Positions 16,951 through 25,915 are shown, counted from the first letter of the stretch. The stretch is DNA of 40,120 nucleotides from Rubidibacter lacunae KORDI 51-2 (GCF_000473895.1 NZ_ASSJ01000015.1:1-40120), one strand, 5' to 3'. Notes: generated from the sequence alone by a model not told the origin. Numbers and translations are program-made.

Positions 16951-18099
16951 GTGTCCCAGCAACGCATCTCGCTCTCGATTTCAACGCTGCTGCTCGCAGC
17001 AGCTTGCGTGTTGGCCGCGGTGCTGTTGTGGCAGCTGCGCGGTCTGATTGTCGTGTTGATGGTATCGGTGGTGCTGGCAGCTTCACTGGCGCCGATGGTC
17101 GGAGTGGTCAGCCGTTGGGGCATCCCCCGCCTCCTCGCCGTGATTCTCGTGTATCTGCTCCTCGTGGTGGCGATCGTTGGCGTCGGCGCGATCTTCGGCC
17201 CCACGATCTTCGATCAAATCGAAGGCCTCATTCGCACGCTGCCGGGCTATCTGGACAAACTCAGTGCCATCGCCCAAGACATCTCGCAGCGGGTCGGTGT
17301 CTTCGACTCGCCGGAGGAAACGGCCGTCCTCGATTCGCTCAGTCAGTTGTTCGATACGCAGGCAATCGGAGGCTGGATCGTAAGCTCCAGCCAGCAATTG
17401 ATCGTGCGCTCTTACGGTCTTACCCGCGGCATCATCGGCGATATCGTCGGCGGCGCTTTTGGGATACTACTGTCAGTCATCATTTCGGGCTACATCCTGG
17501 CAGACTCGCCGAACCTGTCCCTAGGCATCACCAGTATCTTTCCGAGCCCGTGGGACGATCGCCTCCTAGGGCAAATCCCCGTTGTCGGCCAGCGCATGGG
17601 TGGCTATATCCAGGGACGCGTCTTGGTCTCGGCGATCCTCGGGTTGGTCATTTCTGTCAGTTTAGGCATCCTCGGTCTCGGAGAATTTGCCCTCGGCTTG
17701 GGCGCGATCGCCGGCATTACCAACCTCATCCCCTTTTTTGGTCCGGTACTCGGTTCGATTCCCGCATTGATCGTCGCCGTTGCCCAGGGCGGCTGGACAT
17801 TTTTGTGGGTGCTGCTATTATTCGTCATCATCCAGAACCTTGAAACCTACGTGCTCGATCCGTTGCTCGTCGGATCGTCGGTCCGCGTGCAACCGCTGTA
17901 TCAACTGCTTGCGGTGCTCGGCGGCACGCAGGTGCTCGGGATTCTCGGCGCGCTGATCGTGCCGCCTTGGGTTGCCGGTGCATCGGCCTTGCTCGAAACA
18001 CTTTACCTGCAACCGAAGGCCGAGCAAAAAGAGCGCGCCCGGCAGTCTGCCGCCCTTGCCACCGCCACCGTTGAAAGCGATCCGCCCCTGCCCGTCTAG
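16951..18099 (+). CDS. AI-2E family transporter (PF01594-type membrane protein)
   Basis: This 382-residue protein has about eight membrane helices: two or three N-terminal, a hydrophilic middle with DQIEGLIRTLPGYLDKL, then a block with GYIQGRVLVSAILGLVISVS, GITNLIPFFGPVLGSIPALI and DPLLVGSSVRVQPL. These are the hallmark motifs of the AI-2E exporter family (TqsA/YdiK-like). The name comes from E. coli TqsA; the cargo of cyanobacterial members is unknown. GTG 16951 is preferred over the in-frame TTG at 16936; neither has a clear Shine-Dalgarno. The stop is 16 bases before the MscS gene, so the two are very likely co-transcribed. Confidence 0.9.
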   Translation: MSQQRISLSISTLLLAAACVLAAVLLWQLRGLIVVLMVSVVLAASLAPMVGVVSRWGIPRLLAVILVYLLLVVAIVGVGAIFGPTIFDQIEGLIRTLPGYLDKLSAIAQDISQRVGVFDSPEETAVLDSLSQLFDTQAIGGWIVSSSQQLIVRSYGLTRGIIGDIVGGAFGILLSVIISGYILADSPNLSLGITSIFPSPWDDRLLGQIPVVGQRMGGYIQGRVLVSAILGLVISVSLGILGLGEFALGLGAIAGITNLIPFFGPVLGSIPALIVAVAQGGWTFLWVLLLFVIIQNLETYVLDPLLVGSSVRVQPLYQLLAVLGGTQVLGILGALIVPPWVAGASALLETLYLQPKAEQKERARQSAALATATVESDPPLPV

Positions 18100-18115
18100 C
18101 ACTAGGAACTCCGCC

Positions 18116-19717
18116 ATGACCGTCGCGATTGCAGCGCAGCTCCGGTCGGTCGCGCGCGCTGCTGCCCTCACCGCCCTCGCCGCCGCACTCTGGTGTTGCA
18201 CGCTTGTCGCGATCGCTGCCGCACCGGCCACAGCACAGACGGCCGACCCGCCAAACCGAGCGGCCGTCGTGCTAGATGGGCGCGCGCTGTTTTACGTCAG
18301 CTCGTCCGGTCGCTTCACCGCCCGCGAACGAGCTAATGATGCCAGTCGCACCCTGCAACGCATGACCTACAGCTCGGATGCCGCTGAGGTTGAGGTCGTC
18401 ACGCGTAACGATTTACCCGTTATTACCGTCAACGGCAGCCACTTGCTGTCAGTCACGCCTGCCGATACGCCGGCCGGGCGTTCCTTGGAAGAGCAGGCCG
18501 ACCTCTGGTCCGAAGACATCCAGGAATCGCTTCAGCGCGCTCAAGCCGAACGCAGTCGCACGGCCCTGACTCGTGCACTGGTGCAAGCACTGTTGGCAAT
18601 GGCGATCGCGGCCGCACTCTCCTTCGGGCTGGGCTGGATTTGGCACCGCTGGCTGTTGCCCGCTGCCCGCGAGGCGGCTCGCGAAGCATCCGAGACACCT
18701 GACGACAATCGCTCGCTCGTCACCAAGGAAATTGCAACTCGGATTATCCTGAACGTCTTGCGAGGCATCGTTTGGCTGTTCGCAATCGCCTACATCAGCA
18801 ACCTATTTCCACAGACGCGACTCGTCAGTCGCCTGGCAATCCGCCACCTCGTCGGCAGCCTCATCTCCGACCTGTTTCCGCTCGGCGATAAGTCTTACTC
18901 GGTGCTCGATCTAACGATCCTGCTGGCGCTGTTCGTCGGCGTATTCCTCCTCGCACGCCTCATCCGCCGCTTGCTGCGCCTGCGCGTCCTCAGTATTGCC
19001 GGTCTCAGTCGCCCGGCCCAAGAAACCATTGCCGCGATCGCCAACTATGCCTTTCTCTTCATCGGCAGCGTGGTGGTGCTACAGCTCTGGGGACTGGATA
19101 TCGGTTCGCTGACCGTGTTTGCCGGCGTCCTGGGGGCTGGGATTGGCTTGGGCTTGCAAGGCATTGCCAAGGAGTTCATCAGCGGCTTAGTCCTGATTTT
19201 CGAGCGCCCGATCGCGATCGGCGATTTTGTGGAAGTGGAGGATCTGAAGGGAATCGTAGAGCGCATCGGCATCCGCAGTACGGAGATCATCACGATCGAC
19301 CGCATCTCAGTCATCTTGCCGAACTCCCGCTTCTTAGACCAAAACGTCACCAACTGGAGTCACCACAATCCCATCTCGCGGCTGCGCGTGCCGCTCGGCA
19401 TCGCCTACGGCTCGAACATGACCGCAGTCCGCACTGCGCTTCTGGAAGTTGCCGAAGAACATACAAGCGTCCTATCGATTCCGAACCCGGAGGTCTTGTT
19501 TATGGGCTTCGGCAACAGCTCCCTCGACCTGGTATTACTCGTCTGGATTGCCGAGCCGCAAAGGCAGTTTCAAATCAAAAGCGATTTGTATTTTCGAATC
19601 GATATGCTCTTCCGCGAGCGCGACATTGAAGTTCCATTTCCCCAGCACGACCTTCACCTGCGCAGCGGTACGCTCCCCGTCGATGTTGTCCAACCCATAT
19701 CCAACCCTCTCGCCTAG
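18116..19717 (+). CDS. MscS-family mechanosensitive ion channel
   Basis: This 533-residue protein has a signal peptide or first helix (residues about 12-42, ending ATAQ), a periplasmic domain of about 110 residues, several membrane helices, and the MscS pore and beta domain. Pore-lining helix and lipid-facing motif: VFAGVLGAGIGLGLQGIAKE, then ERPIAIGDFVEVEDLKGIVE and ILPNSRFLDQNVTNWSH. The C-terminal domain ends with FRERDIEVPFPQHDLHLR. Such channels open under membrane tension and release ions after osmotic downshock. ATG 18116 has AGGA about nine bases upstream and follows the exporter stop by 16 bases; the open frame further upstream overlaps that gene and is rejected. Confidence 0.93.
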   Translation: MTVAIAAQLRSVARAAALTALAAALWCCTLVAIAAAPATAQTADPPNRAAVVLDGRALFYVSSSGRFTARERANDASRTLQRMTYSSDAAEVEVVTRNDLPVITVNGSHLLSVTPADTPAGRSLEEQADLWSEDIQESLQRAQAERSRTALTRALVQALLAMAIAAALSFGLGWIWHRWLLPAAREAAREASETPDDNRSLVTKEIATRIILNVLRGIVWLFAIAYISNLFPQTRLVSRLAIRHLVGSLISDLFPLGDKSYSVLDLTILLALFVGVFLLARLIRRLLRLRVLSIAGLSRPAQETIAAIANYAFLFIGSVVVLQLWGLDIGSLTVFAGVLGAGIGLGLQGIAKEFISGLVLIFERPIAIGDFVEVEDLKGIVERIGIRSTEIITIDRISVILPNSRFLDQNVTNWSHHNPISRLRVPLGIAYGSNMTAVRTALLEVAEEHTSVLSIPNPEVLFMGFGNSSLDLVLLVWIAEPQRQFQIKSDLYFRIDMLFRERDIEVPFPQHDLHLRSGTLPVDVVQPISNPLA

Positions 19718-20115
19718 CTCGCAGGCGACATCCCAACTCCTTGAGGTGTCTCGAGGACAACGACGAGTGCAAGTCCGCATTTTCGACCGGAAACAGTGCA
19801 ATTGGCCAATCCACATATACTCTAGTTGCCCTAGCACTTGCGGAGCTGGTTCGAATATTTCAAACCTAAAAACATCCCTGCACCAGAGCTTACATTCTGA
19901 AAGTTGTCCAAACGCTCCTTCCTTAGCCATGGGAAATTAAGTCTTCGAATGCCTTGGCACGATCCAGATCGCCGATAGCATGCGATCTAAAACTCATATT
20001 TCTGGGATTTAGGTTCGCTATCTGCCGCGATCGCGCGTTAAGTTGCCACCCGATCGTGGGCACAATGAAAATACGGTTTCATTCAACCGAACCGCAGTGA
20101 CGCTAGCGACTGCAG
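19718..20115. other. Intergenic region before the GUN4-domain gene
   Basis: No gene, repeat or structured element is recognisable in these 398 bases. The long minus-strand frame 19535-19930 overlaps the MscS gene and is an antisense shadow. The last 100 bases presumably hold the promoter of the GUN4-domain gene. Confidence 0.5.
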
Positions 20116-20754
20116 TTGTTCCTCTCATGGGTTTCTACTTTCGCTAACGACACAACATCCTTCTACGGCAGCGAACTGCCCGCCTATGAAAAGCTTGCCA
20201 AGAAAGCACAAGGCTGCAAGGTCATTTCCTTTCCATCGAACCAGATGCGACCATCCCGGCTCGATTACTCGCGTCTGAATACTTTGCTGGAAGAGCGTAG
20301 TTGGCACCAAGCCAATCTGGAAACGCTCGTTTTGCTGCTAAATGCTTCCCACGCACGTGGCAGTTTCTGGATAAGAATCAACGAAGTCGATCGAATTCCA
20401 GCCACCACCTTGCGCTTGATCGACCGCCTCTGGGTCAACAATAGTCACGGACATTTTGGCTTCAGCGTACAGGGTCGAATTCTGAGCGATCTGAGTGCAC
20501 CCGAGTACTACGAACCTCATACATGGGGCCAATTTGCCGATCTCGTGGGTTGGCGCAAACAGGGGATATGGATTGATTACTGCGATCTCAACTTAGCACT
20601 CGATGCACCCACCGGACATTTACCGCGCATCGACCCGATGGGCAAACACTACCCGGGAATATCCTACATATGGCTGCTCGGTGCACTCAGACGCAAGCTG
20701 ATACCAATTTCCACAAAACCTACGACAGATGAGGCAAACAATCCCGATAAGTAA
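20116..20754 (+). CDS. GUN4-domain protein with MITE-derived C-terminus
   Basis: This 212-residue protein contains a GUN4 domain, the tetrapyrrole-binding fold that in the canonical protein stimulates magnesium chelatase. Recognisable parts are LDYSRLNTLLEERSWHQANL (about 50-70), IRINEVDRIPATTLRLIDRL, GHFGFSVQGRIL, WGQFADLVGWRKQG and APTGHLPRIDP. The first 45 residues are not GUN4. The start is uncertain: the frame opens with TTG 20116 after a stop at 20104-20106 and has no in-frame ATG before the domain, so a longer gene may have lost its 5' part. Codons 196-212 lie inside MITE-C copy 2, which therefore supplies the tail and stop. Probably a paralogue rather than the main gun4 gene. Confidence 0.8.
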   Translation: MFLSWVSTFANDTTSFYGSELPAYEKLAKKAQGCKVISFPSNQMRPSRLDYSRLNTLLEERSWHQANLETLVLLLNASHARGSFWIRINEVDRIPATTLRLIDRLWVNNSHGHFGFSVQGRILSDLSAPEYYEPHTWGQFADLVGWRKQGIWIDYCDLNLALDAPTGHLPRIDPMGKHYPGISYIWLLGALRRKLIPISTKPTTDEANNPDK

Positions 20755-20800
20755 AGGGTTCCCTTATATGTTCTGTCGCAGCACATTCTAGAGTTGGAAT
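20701..20800. mobile_element. MITE-C, copy 2 (100 bp)
   Basis: It runs from ATACCAATTT to TCTAGAGTTGGAAT and is 100 bases long, like the copy at 10836. The inner inverted parts ACGACAGA and TCTGTCGC are clear. CAGTTGCC follows both copies within two bases, so the homologous unit may extend slightly beyond the stated right end. The left 54 bases are coding sequence of the GUN4-domain gene. Confidence 0.75.
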
Positions 20801-20830
20801 GACAGTTGCCTGAGCGGTCGATATCATGCC

Positions 20831-20989
20831 TCAAATTTCGTTGCGAGAGTGCTTAAGGAGCATGTATTTGGACGAATGGTGAATGAGATCGGAAGGAAGT
20901 TGTTGAGAGCGATCGGGCAGAGAAGAGCAGCAATGTGGATTGGGTTGAAGAACCTGGCATACAAGGTAAAGTGGATGAATACTTGCTGA
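20831..20989 (+). pseudogene. IS transposase C-terminal fragment
   Basis: The frame reads VARVLKEHVFGRMVNEIGRK, then LLRAIGQRRAAMWIGLKNLA and YKVKWMNTC before the stop at 20987-20989. This corresponds to the end of IS5-group transposases (RVEHVFGxMxNxMGGKxIRxIGxxRAxxxIGLxNLxYN). No start or N-terminal catalytic part is present, so it is a relic. It begins 30 bases after MITE-C. Confidence 0.75.
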
Positions 20990-21562
20990 ATCGAGCGTGA
21001 GAAGTTAAGGATAGAAGAAAAAAAGTGGCAGGCTGGAGAGGAAGTTCATGCTCCTCTGCTTCAGATCGAAAGACTGGTTTGTCGAGCCAGAGTTTGGTGG
21101 CAGAATGGCACCTGAGTACAAATTTATCGAGGCTAACTTTGGGTTTTCATTGGTAGCAAATAAAACTATTTTATATTTAGCAAGACATCAACTATATCAC
21201 CCGAGAAATGGTTGATTGCTTTGTAGGCAAACGAAACTGTAGATCGGTACATCAACCCAGGCAATCTTTACTCAGTTTTTTTTATTAATGTACGGTTGCA
21301 TATATGGACTTTTAACAAGCCTACAAAAGTGTAATTCGCATCCAGAGACAACCCCGGGCAGGGAAAGCGACTTGGCAATCCACTCATGTCGAACGCATCA
21401 ATAATTAATTGAGACAGCGGATCTCTAGATTGGTCAGGAGGAGCTTATCTTTTTTTAGGACGTTGGAAAATCACATTTGTATCCTTTAGTACCTCATGCA
21501 TGGCTATATTGCAGTGATTACAACGGTTTTAGCCTCCATCACCACTTATAAACCACTACATT
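20990..21562. other. AT-richer gene-free stretch
   Basis: No gene is recognisable. The sequence is noticeably richer in A and T than its surroundings and lacks HIP1 sites, in keeping with old mobile DNA. A 25-codon hydrophobic frame at about 21496-21573 ends inside MITE-A but has no ribosome binding site and is not called. Confidence 0.45.
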
Positions 21563-21793
21563 GGGCTTGCTGAAAAAGTCCACAAAGTGAATTTAGGGGA
21601 CAGAAAAGTGAATTTAGGGGACAGAGAGCTCATGAAATCAGGCTTTCGCCATCTAGCCCCAGATTTTCGCCCCAAGATCTCGGCTCAAGTGCAAGGGTTT
21701 TGAGGCTCTAGCAACCATAACCTTGCACTTCTCTGACGCAGAAAACGCTGGAACCTTCTCGCTGAAACAATTCCAGCCTTTTTCAGCAAGCCC
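21563..21793. mobile_element. MITE-A, copy 1 (231 bp) with 6-bp target duplication
   Basis: Perfect terminal inverted repeats GGGCTTGCTGAAAAAG and CTTTTTCAGCAAGCCC bound the element. The host sequence TACATT is duplicated exactly on both sides (21557-21562 and 21794-21799). An internal inverted repeat AAGTGCAAGG / CCTTGCACTT is also present. Compared with copy 2 at 27513 it is inverted and carries a 21-bp tandem duplication of a unit containing GTGAATTTAGGGGACAGA, which accounts for the whole length difference. It ends 18 bases from the 3' end of the metalloprotease gene. Confidence 0.92.
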
Positions 21794-21810
21794 TACATTG
21801 GTGCGTTTGC

Positions 21811-22719
21811 TTACCCCCTCTGGCGCGAAACCCGATCGCGCTGACTCCAAATGTAAGGGCGTGCATGCTGTCCGTCGAGCGAGCGGTCGTCGTCGCTATC
21901 GTTGCCGCGATTACCTGTTTGCTCGGTCAGCAGCAGCCAGCCAAGGCGCGTCGGTTGCTGGTAAATGCGCTTCAGTGTGTTGATATCGCGAGCCGAGATC
22001 TTGGGTGACTCTGGGACGTGGGCTGCGTAGAGGGCGTCTCCAGGATCGGGACTGTGTCCCCAAATCCCCAGAGCATGACCGAGCTCGTGCCGTGCAGTTG
22101 CTAGCGTGCGCGCCGCCGACTGCTCGGGACCGATCTCTACGGTCATGCGCTGCAAAAGGCTTTCGGAGCCGTCCGGGTGCGAGCGCGCGTAAAACTCGAA
22201 ACGGGTCTGAGCCGTTCGCGCCGCTCCGAATTCAGTTAAGCCCGTAATGCGATCGCGCACGATTGCTAGGGGTGGGCGACGGCGAGCGATCGCAATGTCG
22301 GCGTCGTCTCGCATCTCTACCTCAGTCAACGGCAGATAAACCGACCACTCGCGCACGGCAGCAAGAACGCTCGCCCGCCATTGCCCAAATCGCTCGCCAG
22401 CTGATGTCGGGGCTGACTCGGACGAACGGTCGATCCAGACGCGAACGGGAAATTCCGTCCACACGAGATAGCCCAACAGCGTTGGCTCAACCTGCCCAAA
22501 ATAGTCACCAGCCGACGTAACGTCCCAAGCTTCCAAGCTCGGCGGCAGTGGATGTGCCTGTAGTTCCGGGAAGGGAGGCGTGGAGATCTCTGGAGGTGAT
22601 TCAGATAGAGGTGATTCAGAGCCTCCGCTCGGCAGCAACCAGCTCCAAACCAATACTGTGCAAAGCACAAAGCCCAACAGGATAACTACCGCGCGCGATC
22701 GCCACTGCATCGTTACCAA
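21811..22719 (-). CDS. Secreted matrixin-like zinc metalloprotease
   Basis: This 302-residue protein starts with a hydrophobic signal or anchor (about residues 9-30, VVILLGFVLCTVLVWSW), then a Pro/Ser-rich linker. The zinc motif ARHELGHALGIWGHS provides HExxHxxGxxxH-type ligands, followed by SPKISARDINTLKRIYQQPT, the usual ending of peptidase M10 (matrixin-like) domains. PVRVWIDRSSES and EWSVYLPLTEVE match the substrate-binding upper domain. It should act outside the cytoplasmic membrane. The last 30 residues are not domain-like, and MITE-A lies just beyond the stop, so the 3' end may have been altered by that insertion. secG lies 49 bases upstream on the same strand. Confidence 0.85.
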   Translation of the reverse strand: MVTMQWRSRAVVILLGFVLCTVLVWSWLLPSGGSESPLSESPPEISTPPFPELQAHPLPPSLEAWDVTSAGDYFGQVEPTLLGYLVWTEFPVRVWIDRSSESAPTSAGERFGQWRASVLAAVREWSVYLPLTEVEMRDDADIAIARRRPPLAIVRDRITGLTEFGAARTAQTRFEFYARSHPDGSESLLQRMTVEIGPEQSAARTLATARHELGHALGIWGHSPDPGDALYAAHVPESPKISARDINTLKRIYQQPTRLGWLLLTEQTGNRGNDSDDDRSLDGQHARPYIWSQRDRVSRQRG

Positions 22720-22767
22720 CCGTTGTTTCTCTAAGGCTGGCCGCCCCCATGAAAGTTTCCCACCAGT

Positions 22768-22998
22768 CTATCCGAGCCAGCCCGCACTCAGGACGATCGT
22801 CAGACCAATGAAGATCGATGCCAGTACCCACGTGATGCGATTGAGGGATTGCTCGGCGCTCTTCGCGCTGGTAAACAGCTGCGCCTGGCCGCCAATACCA
22901 CCCAGACCGTCGCCCTTCGGGCTGTGCAATAGAACAAGAACGACTAGTAAAGCTGCCGAAACGACCCAAATAATTTCTGCGAGCTGAGTAGCTTTCAT
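22768..22998 (-). CDS. secG: Preprotein translocase subunit SecG
   Basis: This 76-residue protein has two membrane helices (about 6-25 and 54-75) separated by a loop containing LLHSPKGDGLGGIGGQAQLF, the SecG signature. It joins SecY and SecE in the protein-conducting channel. It follows gpmI on the same strand after 151 bases; a gpmI-secG pairing is frequent in cyanobacteria as I recall it. Length and motif are fully normal. Confidence 0.95.
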   Translation of the reverse strand: MKATQLAEIIWVVSAALLVVLVLLHSPKGDGLGGIGGQAQLFTSAKSAEQSLNRITWVLASIFIGLTIVLSAGWLG

Positions 22999-23149
22999 TG
23001 CGCGTGTTTGCCGATCCCCTATTCATTAAAGTTTATGTTTGCCAAAATTGTCGGACCAGAGCGATAACGAGGTCCGACAAACCAACAAAGACGCGTTCGC
23101 GCCAATGAGTTCTCAGCTCTATCGTAACAAGCCGTTCGAGCGGTTGCAG

Positions 23150-24745
23150 CTAGGATAGGCGCACGGGCATGCGGTTGGGTGTTATGGCAACTGGTGCGGG
23201 CAGCAGCAGCGATTGCCCGGTCATTTCCTCTGGCTGTGGAATTTGCAGAATTTCTAGAATTGTTGGCGCGATGTCGGCCAGGCAGCCGCCCGCACGCAGC
23301 TCGACTGCTCCACCGCGGCCGGGAATCTTGCGACCCTCGCCTTCAACCAAAATCAATGGTACCGGATTGGTCGTGTGCGCCGTCCAGGGATTGCCTGCCT
23401 CGTCGCGCATGTATTCGGCGTTGCCATGGTCGGCCGTGATGAGCATCGTTCCGCCCACCTTGCCAACAGCGTCTAGCAACCGACCCAAGGCGAGATCGAC
23501 CGACTCGATTGCTTCCTGGGCGGCCTCGAAGTTGCCCGTATGGCCCACCATATCCGGGTTGGCGTAGTTGATGACTACAAAGGCATACTCCTGCTTGGCG
23601 ATCGCCGCACAAACCCCGTCTGTCACGGCCTCGGCCGACATTGACGGCTGTTTGTCGTAGGTCGTCACCATTGGGCTGTTGACGAGTTCGCGCTCCTCTC
23701 CGCGGAAAGGTATTTCAACACCGCCGTTAAAAAAGTAAGTAACGTGAGGGTATTTCTCCGTTTCCGCCGTCCGGAACTGCTTGAGACTGCGTTCGGCAAT
23801 AACCTCACCGAGGATCTTAGTCAGGTTTTGCGGTTTGAAAGCAACCTCGACCGGTAGGGTTGCGTCGTATTGCGTGAATGTTGCGAAACTAAGCGGTTCG
23901 ATGCGCTCGCGCTCGAAGCCATCGAAGTCGGGCCGGACAAATGCAGCCGATAGCTGACGGGCACGGTCGGGTCGGAAGTTGAAGAAGATTATGCTGTCAC
24001 CAGGCGCAACTGCCCCAGGTGCAACGCGCGTCGGAGGCACGAATTCGTCGGTGATGTCTTGCTCGTAGTAGTCCTTGAGGACTTGCGCGGCCGTGCGGCC
24101 GTCGCCCTCGCCATCCGTCACGATCGCTTCATATGCCTTGCGAATGCGATCCCAGCGGCGATCGCGGTCCATCGCAAAGTAGCGCCCGCTCACCGTTGCA
24201 ATCTGACCGATACCGATCTTTTGGCAGTAGCCTTGAATCAGATCTAGCGCTTGCACGCCGTCGGTTGGGTTCGTGTCGCGTCCGTCTGTGAATGCGTGGA
24301 TGCAGGCATCCTCAATACCTTGTGCTTTCGCCAAGTCGAGTAAGCCTTTGAGGTGCAGTAAGTGTGAATGGACTCCGCCTTCGGAACACAAACCCATTAG
24401 GTGCAGTTTGCCTCCCCGAGCCTTTGTCGCCTTGCATGTATCTACGAGGACAGGATTCGTCAGTAGCGAGCCGTCTTCCACGGCATCGGAGATCCTGACT
24501 AATTCTTGAGGAACGACGCGACCGGCCCCGATATTGAGGTGTCCGACCTCTGAGTTGCCCATCTGCCCTTCTGGCAGACCGACGGCTTTCCCAGAGGTCC
24601 GAATCAGCGTTGTGGGATATGCGGCGCGCAAACTATCCATAACCGGAGTCTTGGCAGCAGAGATGGCGTTCCATTTCCGTGCGTCTCGCTCGCCCCAGCC
24701 ATCTAGGATGACGAGCACCACTGGCGAAATCGGTGCCTGCGTCAT
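23150..24745 (-). CDS. gpmI: 2,3-bisphosphoglycerate-independent phosphoglycerate mutase
   Basis: This 531-residue enzyme interconverts 3- and 2-phosphoglycerate in glycolysis, using two Mn ions and a phosphoserine. VVLVILDGWGERD opens the phosphatase domain. The catalytic serine lies in MGNSEVGHLNIGAGR. The transferase domain shows TDGRDTNPTDGV, GRYFAMDRDRRWDR and FFNFRPDRARQLS. LITADHGNAEYM supplies late metal ligands. ATG 24745 is chosen over ATG 24754 because AAGGA lies eight bases upstream of it, whereas for the upstream ATG the same AAGG would touch the start codon. No defects are seen. Confidence 0.96.
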   Translation of the reverse strand: MTQAPISPVVLVILDGWGERDARKWNAISAAKTPVMDSLRAAYPTTLIRTSGKAVGLPEGQMGNSEVGHLNIGAGRVVPQELVRISDAVEDGSLLTNPVLVDTCKATKARGGKLHLMGLCSEGGVHSHLLHLKGLLDLAKAQGIEDACIHAFTDGRDTNPTDGVQALDLIQGYCQKIGIGQIATVSGRYFAMDRDRRWDRIRKAYEAIVTDGEGDGRTAAQVLKDYYEQDITDEFVPPTRVAPGAVAPGDSIIFFNFRPDRARQLSAAFVRPDFDGFERERIEPLSFATFTQYDATLPVEVAFKPQNLTKILGEVIAERSLKQFRTAETEKYPHVTYFFNGGVEIPFRGEERELVNSPMVTTYDKQPSMSAEAVTDGVCAAIAKQEYAFVVINYANPDMVGHTGNFEAAQEAIESVDLALGRLLDAVGKVGGTMLITADHGNAEYMRDEAGNPWTAHTTNPVPLILVEGEGRKIPGRGGAVELRAGGCLADIAPTILEILQIPQPEEMTGQSLLLPAPVAITPNRMPVRLS

Positions 24746-25041
24746 AACGCCCATCCTTGCATCATTAGCATTCTTCGATTCGATACTACCATCGGGATCG
24801 CTGGACGCCAGTTATCCTTGGCCTAACATTCTGTATTTTTCATGACAAAATGGCACAATCGACTGCTCGGAATGGTTGTTGCCAGACCCCTTAAGGTGGA
24901 CTCTTTCTAGAAGTTCCGAGTCGGTTCTTTGCCAGTACAACAACTGGACGAATGGCGCAGGCGAGGGCGTTTGGCAACTTTAGGCGCGCGACGATCGTAG
25001 TTCATCTTGCTTTTCAAGGGGCAGTTGAGAGCTAGTGCTAG

Positions 25042-25340
25042 CAACTCGAGTCCGAGATGCGAAGGCGTGCGGATAGTTGGGGGGATAACATCCTAGCCAG
25101 ACTGAAGATGGGCTTCCCAGCGTTTACCAACCCGGGCGCAGCGAGTCTCATAAACATATGAGTTGCTGCCAACTCACGTTCGCCTGAGGCAAGAACCACT
25201 TGATTGAGATAGATACTATGTCCTTCGAACGCGAAAATATGCGAGTGCAGGGTGCGCGCCGTTTTGCCGGTAACAAGTTTTCTTCCTTATGTTTCCAGTG
25301 CGAGTCCGTCCAGATTGTCGGCGTGATATTTCGCACCCAC
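25042..25340 (-). pseudogene. Decayed coding remnant, family not established
   Basis: In one minus-strand frame the sequence reads LSVGAKYHADNLDGLALET, a stop, then GRKLVTGKTARTLHSHIFAF, EGHSIYLNQVVLASGERELA, ATHMFMRLAAPGLVNAGK and on to a stop near 25042. There is no start codon. The text is strongly protein-like. The pattern of a charged start, a LHSHIFAFEG strand and a final VVLASGERELA vaguely recalls hot-dog-fold thioesterases, but that assignment is a guess. Confidence 0.4.
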
Positions 25341-25509
25341 GGATAGCTAAGTTTCAGCGCTCCAGAACGTTGAAAACCCCCTATCTTCTCGTGAAGTCGA
25401 AATTTTGTGTGCGATTGCCTTCAAGGGGATCGCGCCAGCTTGCCCTGTTAGGCATCGAAAGGATGCAGTCAAACACTCCTTTCACCCCAAAATGGCATCG
25501 ACTACCACT

Positions 25510-25760
25510 TCTACTTACATCAGGTGAGCTTCCAGCCAGGCAACTTCTTCGATCGTGTTGAGTAGGGAATATTCGGCAAGCTTCGCGATGCGCGGGCGCA
25601 AAATCCTCAATCCGTTGATTGTCGATGAAATATATGCGCGTTCCTACCACGTCCAACAGCTCAGTCCCAAGATCTTGTAATGCTTTTGAATGATGCTATT
25701 GCGGTATGGCGTCAACCGAGTGCAAGCGTCGTAAGGGTGCATGTACGCCTTCCGGCAGGC
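25510..25760 (-). pseudogene. Decayed coding remnant with stop and frameshift
   Basis: The minus strand reads LRLPEGVHAPLRRLHSVDAI, an amber stop, then LQDLGTELLDVVGTRIYFID and NQRIEDFAPAHREACR. Shifting one frame at about 25580 gives EYSLLNTIEEVAWLEAHLM and a natural-looking stop at about 25516. Both halves look like one original protein broken by a frameshift. The family is not recognised. It may or may not be the same ancestral locus as 25042-25340. Confidence 0.35.
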
Positions 25761-25892
25761 GCAATTTGGGCAGTCCCCGACCCGAAAAAGCGATCGCTAA
25801 CCCCCCAGTGCCCGGCAAGATCCAGAAAATGCTTCCCACCCTGCGACAGAATTAACTCGCTGTCGTTCCAAAGCTGTGATTTGCCTGACTAG

Positions 25893-25915
25893 CCTGCCAC
25901 ATTAAGGATGGCAGG
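25893..25915 (-). terminator. Hairpin downstream of smpB, possible terminator
   Basis: Arms CCTGCCA and TGGCAGG pair perfectly around a nine-base loop, 43 bases beyond the smpB stop. Flanking TTGCCTG and CAGGCAA allow an alternative pairing. No clear U-run follows on the minus strand, so efficiency as an intrinsic terminator is doubtful. Confidence 0.4.

Noticed and set aside
21653-21850. A 65-codon frame inside MITE-A copy 1, with a 46-codon part also present in copy 2 (27435-27653)
   Set aside because: The shared protein text follows from the near identity of the two elements. The starts differ and lie in host DNA, and no domain is recognised.
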